Positions 1 through 9,014 of a stretch of DNA of 42,098 bases are shown one piece after another (positions within the stretch are counted from its first letter, which is position 1; the number at the start of each line of letters is the position of its first letter). This stretch comes from Gammaproteobacteria bacterium. GTDB taxonomy: Bacteria; Pseudomonadota; Gammaproteobacteria; SZUA-229. Where the stretch lies: assembly GCA_024636785.1 (NCBI GenBank), contig JAGXGK010000048.1, forward strand, positions 1 to 42,098, given 5' to 3'. Under the pieces are notes generated by a model. The model had not been told where the DNA came from. It made no database searches and was given only the letters and a program-made list of their open reading frames with translations. The translations under genes and the position numbers were made by a program.

Positions 1-740
1 AACTTGCCGTAACCGGTGACGATTTGAACCTTGCGCTGTTTGGCCAGACCGGCCAGACCACCGGTCAGGGTGGTGATGATCTTGTCCTTGTTGGCGACGA
101 TCTTCTTGATGTCGATCTTCGGCTTGCCGAAAGTCACGCCATGCGCGCTCATTTCTTCGGCTTCGCTGATGATGTGCGCGGTGTGTAGCAGGGCCTTGGA
201 GGGGATACAGCCCACATTCAGACAGACGCCGCCGATGGTGCTGTATTTCTCGATCAGAATAACGTTTTTGCCCAGATCCGCCGCGCGGAAGGCGGCGGTA
301 TAACCACCGGGGCCGGAACCCAGTACCACCAGTGCGGCGTGCATATCGCTGCCTTCCGGAATGGCGGCGGCTTCAGGCGCTGCCGCTGTTTCCGGCTCGG
401 CTTTTTCGGCTGCTACCGGTGCCGCTTCAGGCTCAGATTCACTGGCCGTAGGCACTTCGGTAGCAGGCACATTTGCGTCAGTGTCAGCAGCCGATTCCTC
501 GGCCACTTCCATGCTCAATATGACGTCGCCCTGAGAGACGCTGTCGTTGACCTTCACCTTCAGCTCTTTCACCGTGCCGGCGAAAGGGGAGGGGATTTCA
601 ATGCTGGCCTTATCCGATTCCAGCGTAATCAGGGTCTCCTCTTTGGCGACCTCGCTGCCGGCTTCGACCAGCACTTCGATGACATCGACATTGGTAAAAT
701 CGCCGATATCAGGGACTTCTACGTTAACAATTTTGGACAT
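1..740 (-). CDS. lpdA: Dihydrolipoamide dehydrogenase (E3) with N-terminal lipoyl domain, 3' end outside window
   Basis: E3 of the pyruvate dehydrogenase complex; reoxidises dihydrolipoamide with FAD and NAD+. About 246 residues are visible before the window edge. Residues 1-80 form a lipoyl domain like that of E2, with the lipoylation lysine at K44 in ESDKAS. An Ala/Glu/Pro-rich linker follows, then the FAD-binding motif LGSGPGGYTAAFRA and the redox-active disulfide motif GGVCLNVGCIPSK. The NAD and dimer domains lie outside the window. The ATG at 740 is chosen because it opens the lipoyl domain directly (MSKIVNVEVPDIGDF), with AGGAA a few bases upstream. It starts 19 bp after aceF and is the third gene of aceE-aceF-lpdA. 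A lipoyl domain on E3 is known in several bacteria but is not the E. coli arrangement. Confidence 0.95.
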   Translation of the reverse strand, partial: MSKIVNVEVPDIGDFTNVDVIEVLVEAGSEVAKEETLITLESDKASIEIPSPFAGTVKELKVKVNDSVSQGDVILSMEVAEESAADTDANVPATEVPTASESEPEAAPVAAEKAEPETAAAPEAAAIPEGSDMHAALVVLGSGPGGYTAAFRAADLGKNVILIEKYSTIGGVCLNVGCIPSKALLHTAHIISEAEEMSAHGVTFGKPKIDIKKIVANKDKIITTLTGGLAGLAKQRKVQIVTGYGK

Positions 741-759
741 GAGTGATTCCTAACTAACT

Positions 760-2103
760 TTAAAGTACCAGTCTGCGGGTATCGGCCAGAATTTTGCCGA
801 GGAACGTGGTGAAGCGCGCGCCGGCGGCACCGTCGATCACGCGGTGATCGTAGGACAGCGAGATCGGCATCATCAGGCGGGGGACAAATTCACCGTCCTG
901 ATAAACCGGTTTCATGGCCGCGCGCGAGACGCCGAGAATGGCCACTTCCGGGGCGTTCACAATCGGGGTGAAAGCGGTGCCGCCGATGCCGCCCAGGCTG
1001 GAGATGCTGATGCAGCCACCGGACATATCGCTCGGGGTCAGCTTCTTATCTCTGGCTTTGACGCTGGTGTTGACCACTTCCTGGGCGATCTGGAGCAGCG
1101 ATTTGCACTCCACGTCGCGGATCACCGGCACGACTAAACCGGCCGGGGTGTCCATGGCAACGCCGATGTTGATGTATTTTTTCATGATCAGGTTTTCACC
1201 CGAAGCATCCAGCGAGGCATTGAAGCGCGGGAACTCCTTCAGTGCCGAAGCCATGGCCTTGACCAGAAAAGCCACCATGGTGACCTTGATGTTCTGGTCT
1301 TTGTGCTCTTTGTTCAGCTCCTTGCGGAAGGTTTCCAGATCGGTAATGTCGATCTCGTCAAACTGAGTGACGTGGGGAATGTTCACCCAGTTGCGATGCA
1401 GGAACTTGCCGGTGAGCTTGTTGATCTTGCTCAGCGGCTGGGTCTCGATGTCGCCGAACTGGCTGAAATCGATCTCGGGCATGGGCTCTACGCTCAGTCC
1501 GCCGGTGCCTGCGGCCGCTCCGCCGCTGCTGAGTGCCTGTTTGACGAAGGCCTTGACGTCATCTTTCAGGATGCGGCCTTTCTCGCCCGAACCGCTGATC
1601 CGGGCCAGATTGGCACCCAGTTCGCGGGCAAATTTACGCACCCCCGGACTGGCGTGTGCCTTGCGGAAACCGGCTTCATCAAACGGTTCGGTGCTGGCTT
1701 TTTGCGGAGCCGGAGCTGATGCCGGTTTGGCGGCGGCCGGCGCGGGAGCTTCGGCTTGTGGCTTCTCCTCTTGCGGCTTCTCCGCTTTCGGAGCCGGTAC
1801 ATCTTTGGCGGGTTCCGGCGCTTTTTCCTCGGCGCCGGTATCAGCCGGCGCGGCAGCTTCGTCAGCCACTTCAATCGTCATCAGCACGTCGCCCTGTGAA
1901 ACAGTGTCGCCCATGTTGATCTTAATCTCTTTAATCACGCCCGCGTATTCGGATGGGATTTCCATCGCGGCCTTGTCCGATTCCAGCGAAACTAATGCAT
2001 CTTCCACATTAACGGTATCGCCCACCGAGACAATAATCTCGATGACTTCAACGCCCGAAAAATCGCCGATATCGGGAACAAGAATGTTTTTTATTTCTGC
2101 CAT
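760..2103 (-). CDS. aceF: Dihydrolipoyllysine-residue acetyltransferase, pyruvate dehydrogenase E2
   Basis: E2 core of the pyruvate dehydrogenase complex; transfers the acetyl group from lipoamide to CoA. The 447-residue protein has one lipoyl domain (residues 1-80, lysine K44 in ESDKAA), an Ala/Pro/Glu-rich flexible linker, a peripheral subunit-binding domain (motif ASPGVRKFARELG, about 170-210), and the catalytic chloramphenicol-acetyltransferase-like domain with the C-terminal motif SYDHRVIDG. The frame stays open upstream into aceE, but the ATG at 2103 is preferred: it begins the lipoyl domain and has an AGGAAGGA ribosome site in front. The aceE stop is 13 bp upstream. E. coli E2 has three lipoyl domains; this one has a single domain, and a second lipoyl domain of the complex sits on LpdA. 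Confidence 0.96.
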   Translation of the reverse strand: MAEIKNILVPDIGDFSGVEVIEIIVSVGDTVNVEDALVSLESDKAAMEIPSEYAGVIKEIKINMGDTVSQGDVLMTIEVADEAAAPADTGAEEKAPEPAKDVPAPKAEKPQEEKPQAEAPAPAAAKPASAPAPQKASTEPFDEAGFRKAHASPGVRKFARELGANLARISGSGEKGRILKDDVKAFVKQALSSGGAAAGTGGLSVEPMPEIDFSQFGDIETQPLSKINKLTGKFLHRNWVNIPHVTQFDEIDITDLETFRKELNKEHKDQNIKVTMVAFLVKAMASALKEFPRFNASLDASGENLIMKKYINIGVAMDTPAGLVVPVIRDVECKSLLQIAQEVVNTSVKARDKKLTPSDMSGGCISISSLGGIGGTAFTPIVNAPEVAILGVSRAAMKPVYQDGEFVPRLMMPISLSYDHRVIDGAAGARFTTFLGKILADTRRLVL

Positions 2104-2116
2104 GTCCTGATCCTTC

Positions 2117-4777
2117 CTACGCGTAGAGCGGGTTGGGTTTGTTGATGTCGATACCGTATTTCTTGATGGCGTCGTTGACCCTGGCGACCGGGATGGTGCC
2201 TTCATCAGCCAGTGTTTTCAGTGTCGCCAGCACAACATAATGGCTGTTCACTTCAAAGTAACGACGCAGTTTCTTGCGCGTATCCGAGCGGCCAAAGCCA
2301 TCGGTGCCGAGCACGGTGTAGGCCATCGGTACGAAGCCGCGAATCTGTTCGGCGACGTTGCGTACATAATCCGAGGCTGAAATCACCGGGCCTTCACTGC
2401 CTTTCAGTGTCTGTTCGACATAGCTGATGCGCGCCTTCTTCGAAGGGTTGAGCATGTTCCAGCGCTCACAGTCGCGGGCTTCGCGTGCCAGTTCGTTGTA
2501 GCTGGTGATGCTCCAGACATCGGCGCTCACGCCCCAGTCTTTCTCCAGCAACTCCGCCGCTGCAATCACTTCGCGCAGAATGGTGCCGCTGCCGAATAGC
2601 TGCGCTTTGGGCTGTGCCTTTTTAGCCTTACGAGTGCTGAATGGATACATGCCTTTGAGGATGCCTTCTTCCGCGCCTTTGGGCATGGCCGGCATCTGGT
2701 AGGTCTCATTCATGGCTGTTATATAGAAATAAACATTTTCCTGTTCCTGCATCATGCGGCGCATGCCGTCCTGAATAATCACCGCCATTTCGTAGGTGAA
2801 GCAGGGGTCATAAGCGATGCAGTTAGGGATGGTTGAAGCCACCAGCAGGCTGTGACCGTCCTGATGTTGCAGGCCTTCACCGGCGAGGGTGGTGCGCCCG
2901 GCGGTGCCGCCGATGAGAAAGCCGCGTGCCTGCATGTCGCCCGCAGCCCAGGCCAGATCGCCGATGCGCTGGAAGCCGAACATGGAATAGAAAACATAGA
3001 ACGGAATCATGCTGACGCCGTGTGAGCTGTAAGCGGTAGCGGCGGCAATCCATGCAGACATGGCACCGGCTTCGTTAATGCCTTCTTCCAGCACCTGACC
3101 GGTCTTGTCTTCTTTGTAGAACATGACCTGATCTTTATCCTGAGGCATATACAGCTGGCCGACCGATGAGTAGATGCCCAGCTGGCGGAACATGCCTTCC
3201 ATGCCGAAGGTGCGTGCCTCGTCAGGGACGATGGGCACAATTTTTTTGCCGATAGTCTTGTCGCGGGTGAGCAGGGTGAGCATGCGCACAAAACCCATGG
3301 TGGTCGACATTTCGCGCTCACCGGAACCCTCCAGTATGCCGTCAAAAATGCTGAGTTCGGGCACGGTTAGCGGTTCCGCGAAACGGGTGCGGCAAGGCAG
3401 GTAACCGCCCAGTTCCTGGCGGCGCGCCTGCAGGTACTTTATCTCCTCGCTGTCTTCAGCGGGGCGGTAGTACTCGGCATTTTCAGCCTGCTCGACGGAG
3501 ATGGGTATGTCGAAACGGTCGCGGAAGCGTTTCAGACTTTCGATGTCCATCTTCTTCTGCGAGTGAGTTGTATTCTGAGCTTCACCGGCCTCGCCCATGC
3601 CATAACCCTTGACCGTCTTGGCCAGAATAACGGTAGGCTGACCTTTGTGTTTAATCGCTGCGGCATAGGCGGCATATACTTTGTGCGGATCATGGCCGCC
3701 GCGGTTCAGACGCCAGATCGAATCGTCCGACATGGTGGCGACCATGGCTTTCAGTTCCGGATTGGCACCGAAGAAGTTTTTGCGCACATAAGCGCCGTCT
3801 TTGGCCTTGTAGTTTTGATAATCACCGTCGACCACCTCTTCCATGCGCTTGCGCAGCAGGCCGTCTTTGTCCTGATCGAGCAGTGAATCCCAGGAGCTGC
3901 CCCAGACCACCTTGATGACGTTCCAGCCAGCGCCGCGGTAGAGTGCTTCCAGCTCCTGGATGATTTTGCCGTTGCCGTGAACCGGGCCGTCCAGCCGCTG
4001 AAGATTACAGTTGATAACAAAAATAAGGTTGTCGAGCTTTTCACGGCCGGCGAGTGTAATCGCCCCCACTGACTCCGGCTCATCCATTTCGCCATCGCCA
4101 CAGAATGCCCAGACCTTGCGGTTGCTGGCTTCGGTAATGCTGCGATCGTTCAGGTATTTCATGAAACGCGCCTGATAGATCGACATGATCGGACCCAGAC
4201 CCATGGAGACGGTGGGAAACTGCCAGAAATCGGGCATCAGCCAGGGGTGCGGGTAGGAGGAGAGGCCGCCACCATCGACTTCCTGACGGAAATTGTCCAT
4301 TTGCTCCTCGCTCAGGCGACCTTCCAGATAGGCGCGCGAATAGATGCCGGGTGATGAATGGCCCTGAATAAAGACCAGGTCACCGCCGTTTTCGTGTTCA
4401 GCGCCGTGGAAAAAGTGATTGAAACCGACATCATAAAGTGTCGCGGCTGAAGAGAAACTGGCGATATGACCGCCCAGCTCAGACGACTCCTTATTAGCGC
4501 GTACCACCATGACCATGGCATTCCAGCGAATAAGCGAGCGAATGCGACGCTCGATAGCCGAGTCACCGGGGGTGCGTTCCTCCAGATGTTTGGGAATGGT
4601 GTTCAGGTAGGCGGTGTTATTGGTGAACGGTAAATTGCTGCCCGAGCGGCGGGCATTATCAATGAGTTGTTCAAGCAGAAAATGGGCCCGTTCAGGGCCT
4701 TCATGTTCAATAACAGCGGAGAGCGCATCCAGCCATTCACGTGTTTCCAGTGGATCGATGTCGTTTAAATCAGTCAT
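2117..4777 (-). CDS. aceE: Pyruvate dehydrogenase E1 component, homodimeric type
   Basis: Thiamine-diphosphate-dependent decarboxylation of pyruvate and reductive acetylation of the E2 lipoyl group. At 886 residues it has the size of the homodimeric AceE family. The ThDP-binding motif is clear (GDGEMDEPES followed about 30 residues later by INCNLQ), the N-terminal segment HFLLEQLIDNARRSG is typical, and SYVEQTLKGSEGPVISASDYV near the C-terminus is family-conserved but for brevity only its position (about 770-790) matters. It is the first gene of aceE-aceF-lpdA and is transcribed away from argG. No pdhR-like regulator is adjacent. The start ATG at 4777 has only a weak ribosome site, but the next residues (MTDLNDIDPLETREWLDAL) match the usual AceE N-terminus. 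Confidence 0.97.
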   Translation of the reverse strand: MTDLNDIDPLETREWLDALSAVIEHEGPERAHFLLEQLIDNARRSGSNLPFTNNTAYLNTIPKHLEERTPGDSAIERRIRSLIRWNAMVMVVRANKESSELGGHIASFSSAATLYDVGFNHFFHGAEHENGGDLVFIQGHSSPGIYSRAYLEGRLSEEQMDNFRQEVDGGGLSSYPHPWLMPDFWQFPTVSMGLGPIMSIYQARFMKYLNDRSITEASNRKVWAFCGDGEMDEPESVGAITLAGREKLDNLIFVINCNLQRLDGPVHGNGKIIQELEALYRGAGWNVIKVVWGSSWDSLLDQDKDGLLRKRMEEVVDGDYQNYKAKDGAYVRKNFFGANPELKAMVATMSDDSIWRLNRGGHDPHKVYAAYAAAIKHKGQPTVILAKTVKGYGMGEAGEAQNTTHSQKKMDIESLKRFRDRFDIPISVEQAENAEYYRPAEDSEEIKYLQARRQELGGYLPCRTRFAEPLTVPELSIFDGILEGSGEREMSTTMGFVRMLTLLTRDKTIGKKIVPIVPDEARTFGMEGMFRQLGIYSSVGQLYMPQDKDQVMFYKEDKTGQVLEEGINEAGAMSAWIAAATAYSSHGVSMIPFYVFYSMFGFQRIGDLAWAAGDMQARGFLIGGTAGRTTLAGEGLQHQDGHSLLVASTIPNCIAYDPCFTYEMAVIIQDGMRRMMQEQENVYFYITAMNETYQMPAMPKGAEEGILKGMYPFSTRKAKKAQPKAQLFGSGTILREVIAAAELLEKDWGVSADVWSITSYNELAREARDCERWNMLNPSKKARISYVEQTLKGSEGPVISASDYVRNVAEQIRGFVPMAYTVLGTDGFGRSDTRKKLRRYFEVNSHYVVLATLKTLADEGTIPVARVNDAIKKYGIDINKPNPLYA

Positions 4778-4918
4778 ATATATCTCGCATGTTCGAGGAA
4801 AATACCATCAACTTCCGTTAATTTTTTTGGCATTTCTACGAAATTGTTCGTTGGACGTTTTTTTGCCGCGGCCAGCCTAGTGCAGCAGGCAGGCTCTACA
4901 ATAAAAGCCAGAGGCCGG

Positions 4919-4924
4919 ATTATA
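4919..4924 (-). promoter_or_regulatory. Putative -10 box for the aceE operon
   Basis: On the minus strand the hexamer reads TATAAT, a perfect sigma-70 -10 box, about 140 bp upstream of the aceE start. No convincing -35 hexamer sits 16-18 bp further upstream. If used, it gives a leader of about 135 nt containing two T/A-rich tracts. The call rests on the hexamer alone. Confidence 0.4.
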
Positions 4925-5044
4925 GAAGTTAATCGGCAGTTAGTCGAATTCGAGCCGGTGAAAACAGGTGGTGCGAAGCAGGATCATCGGCAAGATTAAG
5001 CGCAGATAAGCCACGGATTTTTTCTATTGAGGGCCGCTCTCCGG

Positions 5045-5050
5045 TATAAT
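5045..5050 (+). promoter_or_regulatory. Putative -10 box for argG
   Basis: A perfect TATAAT lies 39 bp before the argG ATG, within the roughly 310-bp region shared with divergent aceE. The -35 region is T-rich (around 5021-5027) and weak. No ARG box was recognised, so repression by ArgR cannot be claimed. A GGAG ribosome site lies at 5078-5081. Confidence 0.45.
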
Positions 5051-5088
5051 CGGCCCCCATTAATAGACCTGCAAAACGGAGCGACCTG

Positions 5089-6312
5089 ATGTCTGCCAGA
5101 AAAACCAATATCAAAAAAGCCGTGCTCGCCTATTCGGGCGGCCTGGATACCTCCATCATTCTGAAATGGCTGGAAGATGAATACGGTTGCGAAGTCGTCA
5201 CCTTTACCGCAGACATCGGTCAGGGTGAAGAGGTCGAACCGGCGCGCGCCAAGGCGCAGGCCATGGGCATCAAGGAGATCTACATCGAAGACCTGCGCGA
5301 AGAATTTGTGCGCGATTATGTCTTCCCTATGTTCCGCGCCAACACCATTTACGAAGGCGAATACCTGCTGGGCACCTCGATTGCGCGCCCGCTCATCGCC
5401 AAACGTCTGGTCGAAATCGCCAACGCCACCGGCGCCGACGCCATCTCTCACGGTGCCACCGGCAAGGGCAACGATCAGGTGCGTTTCGAACTGGGCGCCT
5501 ATGCGCTCAAACCTGATGTGCACGTGATCGCACCCTGGCGGGAATGGGACCTGAACTCGCGCGAAAAGCTCATGGATTACGCCAAAACGCACAACATCCC
5601 GGTCGATTTTAACAAGGGCAAAAAATCGCCCTATTCGATGGACGCCAACCTGCTGCACATCTCCTACGAAGGCGGCATTCTGGAAGACCCCTGGGCCGAA
5701 GCCGAAGAGGATATGTGGCGCTGGTCGGTCTCGCCCGAACAGGCCCCCGACAAAGCCACCTATCTCGAACTGACTTATGAGCAGGGCGACATCGTGGCGC
5801 TCAATGGCAAAGCCATGAGCCCCGCCGAAGTGCTTACCGAGCTTAACCGCGTCGGCGGTGCCAACGGCGTTGGTCGTCTCGACATCGTTGAAAACCGCTA
5901 TGTCGGCATGAAATCACGCGGCTGCTACGAAACCCCCGGCGGCACCATCATGATGAAAGCGCATCGCGCCATTGAATCGCTGACCCTGGACCGTGAAGTC
6001 GCCCATCTCAAAGATGAGCTGATGCCACGCTACGCCAGCATGATCTACAACGGTTACTGGTGGAGCCCCGAGCGCACCATGATGCAGACCATGATCGACG
6101 AATCACAGAAAACTGTGAACGGCGTGGTGCGCGTTAAACTGTACAAGGGCAGCGTCTCCGCCGTGGGTCGTAAATCGGCCACCGATTCGTTGTTCGACGA
6201 AAGCATCGCCACCTTCGAAGACGATGCCGGTGCCTACAACCAGCAGGATGCTGAAGGCTTTATCAAGCTGAATGCGTTGCGCCTGAAAATTCAGGCATCA
6301 CGACGTAAATAG
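5089..6312 (+). CDS. argG: Argininosuccinate synthase
   Basis: Joins citrulline and aspartate using ATP in arginine synthesis; cytoplasmic. The 407-residue length fits the short class common in bacteria. The N-terminal PP-loop ATP-binding motif YSGGLDTS is at residues 15-22. Other family segments are [14 protein letters not shown] (about residues 124-137), [26 protein letters not shown] in the central region (positions about 178-203), and the C-terminal [12 protein letters not shown]. The ATG at 5089 has GGAGCG upstream, and the sequence begins with the usual short lead-in before the PP-loop. It stands alone, divergent from aceE, and no other arg genes are in the window. Confidence 0.97.
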   Translation: MSARKTNIKKAVLAYSGGLDTSIILKWLEDEYGCEVVTFTADIGQGEEVEPARAKAQAMGIKEIYIEDLREEFVRDYVFPMFRANTIYEGEYLLGTSIARPLIAKRLVEIANATGADAISHGATGKGNDQVRFELGAYALKPDVHVIAPWREWDLNSREKLMDYAKTHNIPVDFNKGKKSPYSMDANLLHISYEGGILEDPWAEAEEDMWRWSVSPEQAPDKATYLELTYEQGDIVALNGKAMSPAEVLTELNRVGGANGVGRLDIVENRYVGMKSRGCYETPGGTIMMKAHRAIESLTLDREVAHLKDELMPRYASMIYNGYWWSPERTMMQTMIDESQKTVNGVVRVKLYKGSVSAVGRKSATDSLFDESIATFEDDAGAYNQQDAEGFIKLNALRLKIQASRRK

Positions 6313-6322
6313 TTTTCTGTTT

Positions 6323-6358
6323 CTGTTAGCGCGGCGCAAAAATGCGCAGTGCTAACAG
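6323..6358 (+). terminator. Stem-loop after argG
   Basis: A perfect 8-bp outer stem (CTGTTAGC / GCTAACAG) encloses further GCGC pairing around an AAAAAT loop, 11 bp after the argG stop. There is no U-run after the stem, so a factor-assisted terminator or mRNA-end stabiliser is more likely than a classical intrinsic terminator. Confidence 0.5.
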
Positions 6359-6434
6359 GCAGAGATATAGAATCTGCATTAGCTGCAAAATAAAAATTCC
6401 TATCTGTAGTGTGATGAAAAGTGCGGATTAAAAT

Positions 6435-6764
6435 TTGAAACCAATCTATAAATCAGGCGACATAACAGAAGCGCATATTATTGCCGGCCTGCTGAATGTA
6501 AACGATATCGAAGCCCACGTCAGCGGCTTTTATCTACAGGGCGGTATTGGCGAATTAGCGGCGACTGACTTTGTCAGTGTGAATGTGGTAGATGAAGATG
6601 TTGAGGCGGCTCATTTAATTGTCACTGAATACGAAAGCAAAAACAGACAGCAGGCCAAAGAGACTTCAGAAAATACTCCCGCCTATGTGCTGCCGCTGAT
6701 AGTCATAGGCATTTGTGTATTAATAATACTGATTGCTGCTGTGGCATCCGGTATTGGTCAATAG
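6435..6764 (+). CDS. DUF2007 family protein with C-terminal membrane anchor
   Basis: A 109-residue protein whose first 70 residues look like the DUF2007 (putative signal-transducing protein) fold: KPIYKSGDITEAHIIAGLL, then an I/V-rich strand pattern ending in VVDEDVEAAHLIVTEYE. Residues about 84-106 form one hydrophobic membrane segment, so the small domain probably faces the cytoplasm. The start is TTG at 6435; an in-frame ATG 21 bp upstream is cut off by a stop, so no ATG start is available. The ribosome site is weak. DUF2007 domains resemble the regulatory PII/ACT-like fold, but no ligand is established. No operon partner is evident; DUF3622 follows 82 bp later. Confidence 0.75.
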   Translation: MKPIYKSGDITEAHIIAGLLNVNDIEAHVSGFYLQGGIGELAATDFVSVNVVDEDVEAAHLIVTEYESKNRQQAKETSENTPAYVLPLIVIGICVLIILIAAVASGIGQ

Positions 6765-6846
6765 CCGAAAGCTGAACAAAACAGCATTTGGTTCATGACG
6801 CTAACGCCTTAAACCGGCAACCCGTAAACGCTCTGGAAAAAAGAAA

Positions 6847-7137
6847 ATGACGCAAAGTAAAAAATACGATTTTCGAATCGAACAGGAAGATTCCAGCTGG
6901 ATCGTAGACATTATAAGAAGAGTTACATCCAGAACCGTCGTCGTCTCAAAAAGCCAGAGCGGTTTTGCTACCGAAGCCGAGGCAAAATCCTGGGCAGAAG
7001 ACGAAGTCAGCAAGTTTCTGAAACGGCATAACCTTAACGAGCAGCAGAAACGCCGCGCCAGAAAAATCGAAGATGAAAAAAGAATCTCCATGAAAGCAAA
7101 GCCGGAAGAGAAAGCGGAAGAAGACCAAAAAGATTAA
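6847..7137 (+). CDS. DUF3622-type small protein
   Basis: A 96-residue cytoplasmic protein. Residues 6-62 (KKYDFRIEQEDSSWIVDI, a TSRTVVVSKSQ segment, then FATEAEAKSWAE) match my memory of the DUF3622 family of marine gammaproteobacteria. The C-terminal third is a charged Lys/Glu helix (KAKPEEKAEEDQKD). Function is unknown; the compact strand-plus-helix core resembles small DUF domains that bind nothing known. The start ATG has a GGAAAAAAG purine tract upstream. It converges with the acyltransferase gene at 7254. Confidence 0.7.
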   Translation: MTQSKKYDFRIEQEDSSWIVDIIRRVTSRTVVVSKSQSGFATEAEAKSWAEDEVSKFLKRHNLNEQQKRRARKIEDEKRISMKAKPEEKAEEDQKD

Positions 7138-7253
7138 AGTTTACAGGTTGGCTGACGCAGGAAACTCAACAAGTTTGTACCTCACTATGTTATACGAGCT
7201 GACTGATGTATCTTGTATTGCAACAATAGCAGTTATCCCATAGCCGTCATAAT

Positions 7254-9014
7254 CTAAGCAGCATCCAGATTTTCACTTGCCGGTACAGGTATATGGCTTT
7301 CGATATAACGCTCCCGCTTTTTTTGTTTTATGGTATCCATGTGCATAAAAATCAGCGCATCAACACAATGTGAAAAATCGGGGTCGATGTTAAAGCCCAG
7401 GAATTCACATCCTCCCGGATGGCATACCTCTACATATTGTTTATAAAGTATCGGTACGCGCACTCCATACTCAGCGAGTTTCTCTTTCAGAATTGCATAT
7501 GCCTGTTTGTAATCATCCTCATCAGTTACGCTTTTGAAGGCAGTAAAGTCTTCATTCGGCATGAAGTGAAACGGCAGCCTGGGTGCAGCAAGATTATTAT
7601 CACTGCCGAAAAGCTCAGTATAAAAACTGGCAATAAGCGCCCGCGCGGCTTCAGGGTATGAGGTGCTGAGTGAGACCGGCCCGAACATGTAGCGTATATG
7701 CGGGTGCCGTTGTAAATAGGCGCCGATGCCATACCAGAGATAATCAAGACTGCGCTTACCCTGATATCTTGGCTGGATGAAACTGCGCCCCAGTTCTATG
7801 GCATTTTCAAGATAGGGGGTGAATGCCTTATCGAACTTGAACAGGCTCCGGGTATACAGCCCGGCTTCGCCATGTTCCTTGAGGATCTTACCCGCTTCAC
7901 CAATGCGATATGAGCCAACGATTTCCAGTTCGTTCTCATCCCATAAAATAAGATGACGGTAATAACGGTCATAACTATCGATGTCGAGGGCATTTCCGGT
8001 ACCTTCCTGCGCCTGCCGGAAAGAGAGTTCACGCAAGCGGCCGATTTCTCGCATGACGCTGGAATTGGATATATAGTCGAATAGATAAATGTGCATACCA
8101 TCCTGGGTTTCGCCAAGGAGTTGTGAAGCCCTCAGTTCCCTGCGGATTAATTTGGCAGCGACCGGGTGAATAATGTTTTCAACCGGCTTGAACAGCTCTT
8201 TCTTCTTATTTTTTCCATGCAGATATACCTGCTTGCGCATGCGTTTTGCGATAGCCGATTTTGGCATATCCAGCATGGCGATAGACTCCCAGGGAATGGG
8301 TCTGCCAACCCGAAACGAAATTTCACTATCCTGCTTATTAAGCATCTCATTCACCAGCATCATGGTGCCAAAAGGCTTGTAGACGCTGGAAAGGCCGTAA
8401 AAAAGTGCCGAGTTTCTGCCTTGAATATGCACCGGAACAATGGGCGCCCTGGTTTTTTTCGCCAGATATAAAAAACCGGTTTTCCATTTGCCATCGCGAA
8501 TACCATTGGGTCGTATGCGCGAAACCTCGCCTGTGGGAAATATAATCACCGCCTGTTCAGATTCCAGTGCGCTTACAATCTGGCGCATGCTTTTAAGATG
8601 CCCGGACTTCTTCGGTAGATTATCAACTGAATGAAATAGATTTTTAAGTGGGTCGATATGGCTAAGCAAAGTCGTCGCAACAATTCTCACATCGACCCTG
8701 ATCTCGGACACCAGTTTTAACAGCGCCAGACCATCCAGTGAACCCAGCGGGTGATTGGCGACAATAATCACACGTCCCTGATCTGGAATTTTGGAGCGAT
8801 CTTTATTCGACACCCGAAAGGTGAATTTAAGATACTCAAGCACAGCATCGTTAAACTCAAGACCTTCCAGATGCTGATTAGTCTGAATAAAATGATTGAT
8901 CTCATCCTGATGCAGCAGCTTTTTCAGAATAGAAGTAGTAGCCTTCACCAGCGATTTATTTGATTCATCCAGATTCGGTAAATAAACTCTCAGCAGGGCA
9001 TCAACATCAATCAT
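7254..9014 (-). CDS. olsF: OlsF-like bifunctional acyltransferase (PlsC-type plus GNAT-type domains)
   Basis: A 586-residue fusion. Residues about 60-270 are a lysophospholipid acyltransferase-like domain: VANHPLGSLDG (an H-x5-D form of the NHx4D motif, common in this subfamily), FPTGEVSR, and VPVHIQGRNS. Residues about 300-560 resemble the GNAT-type hemolysin/OlsB domain (QLLGETQDGMHIYLFDYIS, RLRELSFRQAQEGTG, DRYYRHLILWDENELEIVGSYR, SYPEAARALI). This order matches OlsF, whose C-terminal part acylates ornithine and whose N-terminal part adds the second acyl chain to make ornithine lipid. It is likely a membrane-associated cytoplasmic enzyme. The substrate amino acid is inferred. It is transcribed alone. 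Confidence 0.72.
   Translation of the reverse strand: MIDVDALLRVYLPNLDESNKSLVKATTSILKKLLHQDEINHFIQTNQHLEGLEFNDAVLEYLKFTFRVSNKDRSKIPDQGRVIIVANHPLGSLDGLALLKLVSEIRVDVRIVATTLLSHIDPLKNLFHSVDNLPKKSGHLKSMRQIVSALESEQAVIIFPTGEVSRIRPNGIRDGKWKTGFLYLAKKTRAPIVPVHIQGRNSALFYGLSSVYKPFGTMMLVNEMLNKQDSEISFRVGRPIPWESIAMLDMPKSAIAKRMRKQVYLHGKNKKKELFKPVENIIHPVAAKLIRRELRASQLLGETQDGMHIYLFDYISNSSVMREIGRLRELSFRQAQEGTGNALDIDSYDRYYRHLILWDENELEIVGSYRIGEAGKILKEHGEAGLYTRSLFKFDKAFTPYLENAIELGRSFIQPRYQGKRSLDYLWYGIGAYLQRHPHIRYMFGPVSLSTSYPEAARALIASFYTELFGSDNNLAAPRLPFHFMPNEDFTAFKSVTDEDDYKQAYAILKEKLAEYGVRVPILYKQYVEVCHPGGCEFLGFNIDPDFSHCVDALIFMHMDTIKQKKRERYIESHIPVPASENLDAA

Noticed and set aside
1367-2110. Open frame of 247 codons antisense to aceF
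   Set aside because: Ser/Ala/Pro-rich shadow of the linker and lipoyl region of aceF; no motif or ribosome site.
6313-6434. A riboswitch after argG
   Set aside because: Only a simple stem-loop was found; no conserved aptamer sequence can be seen.
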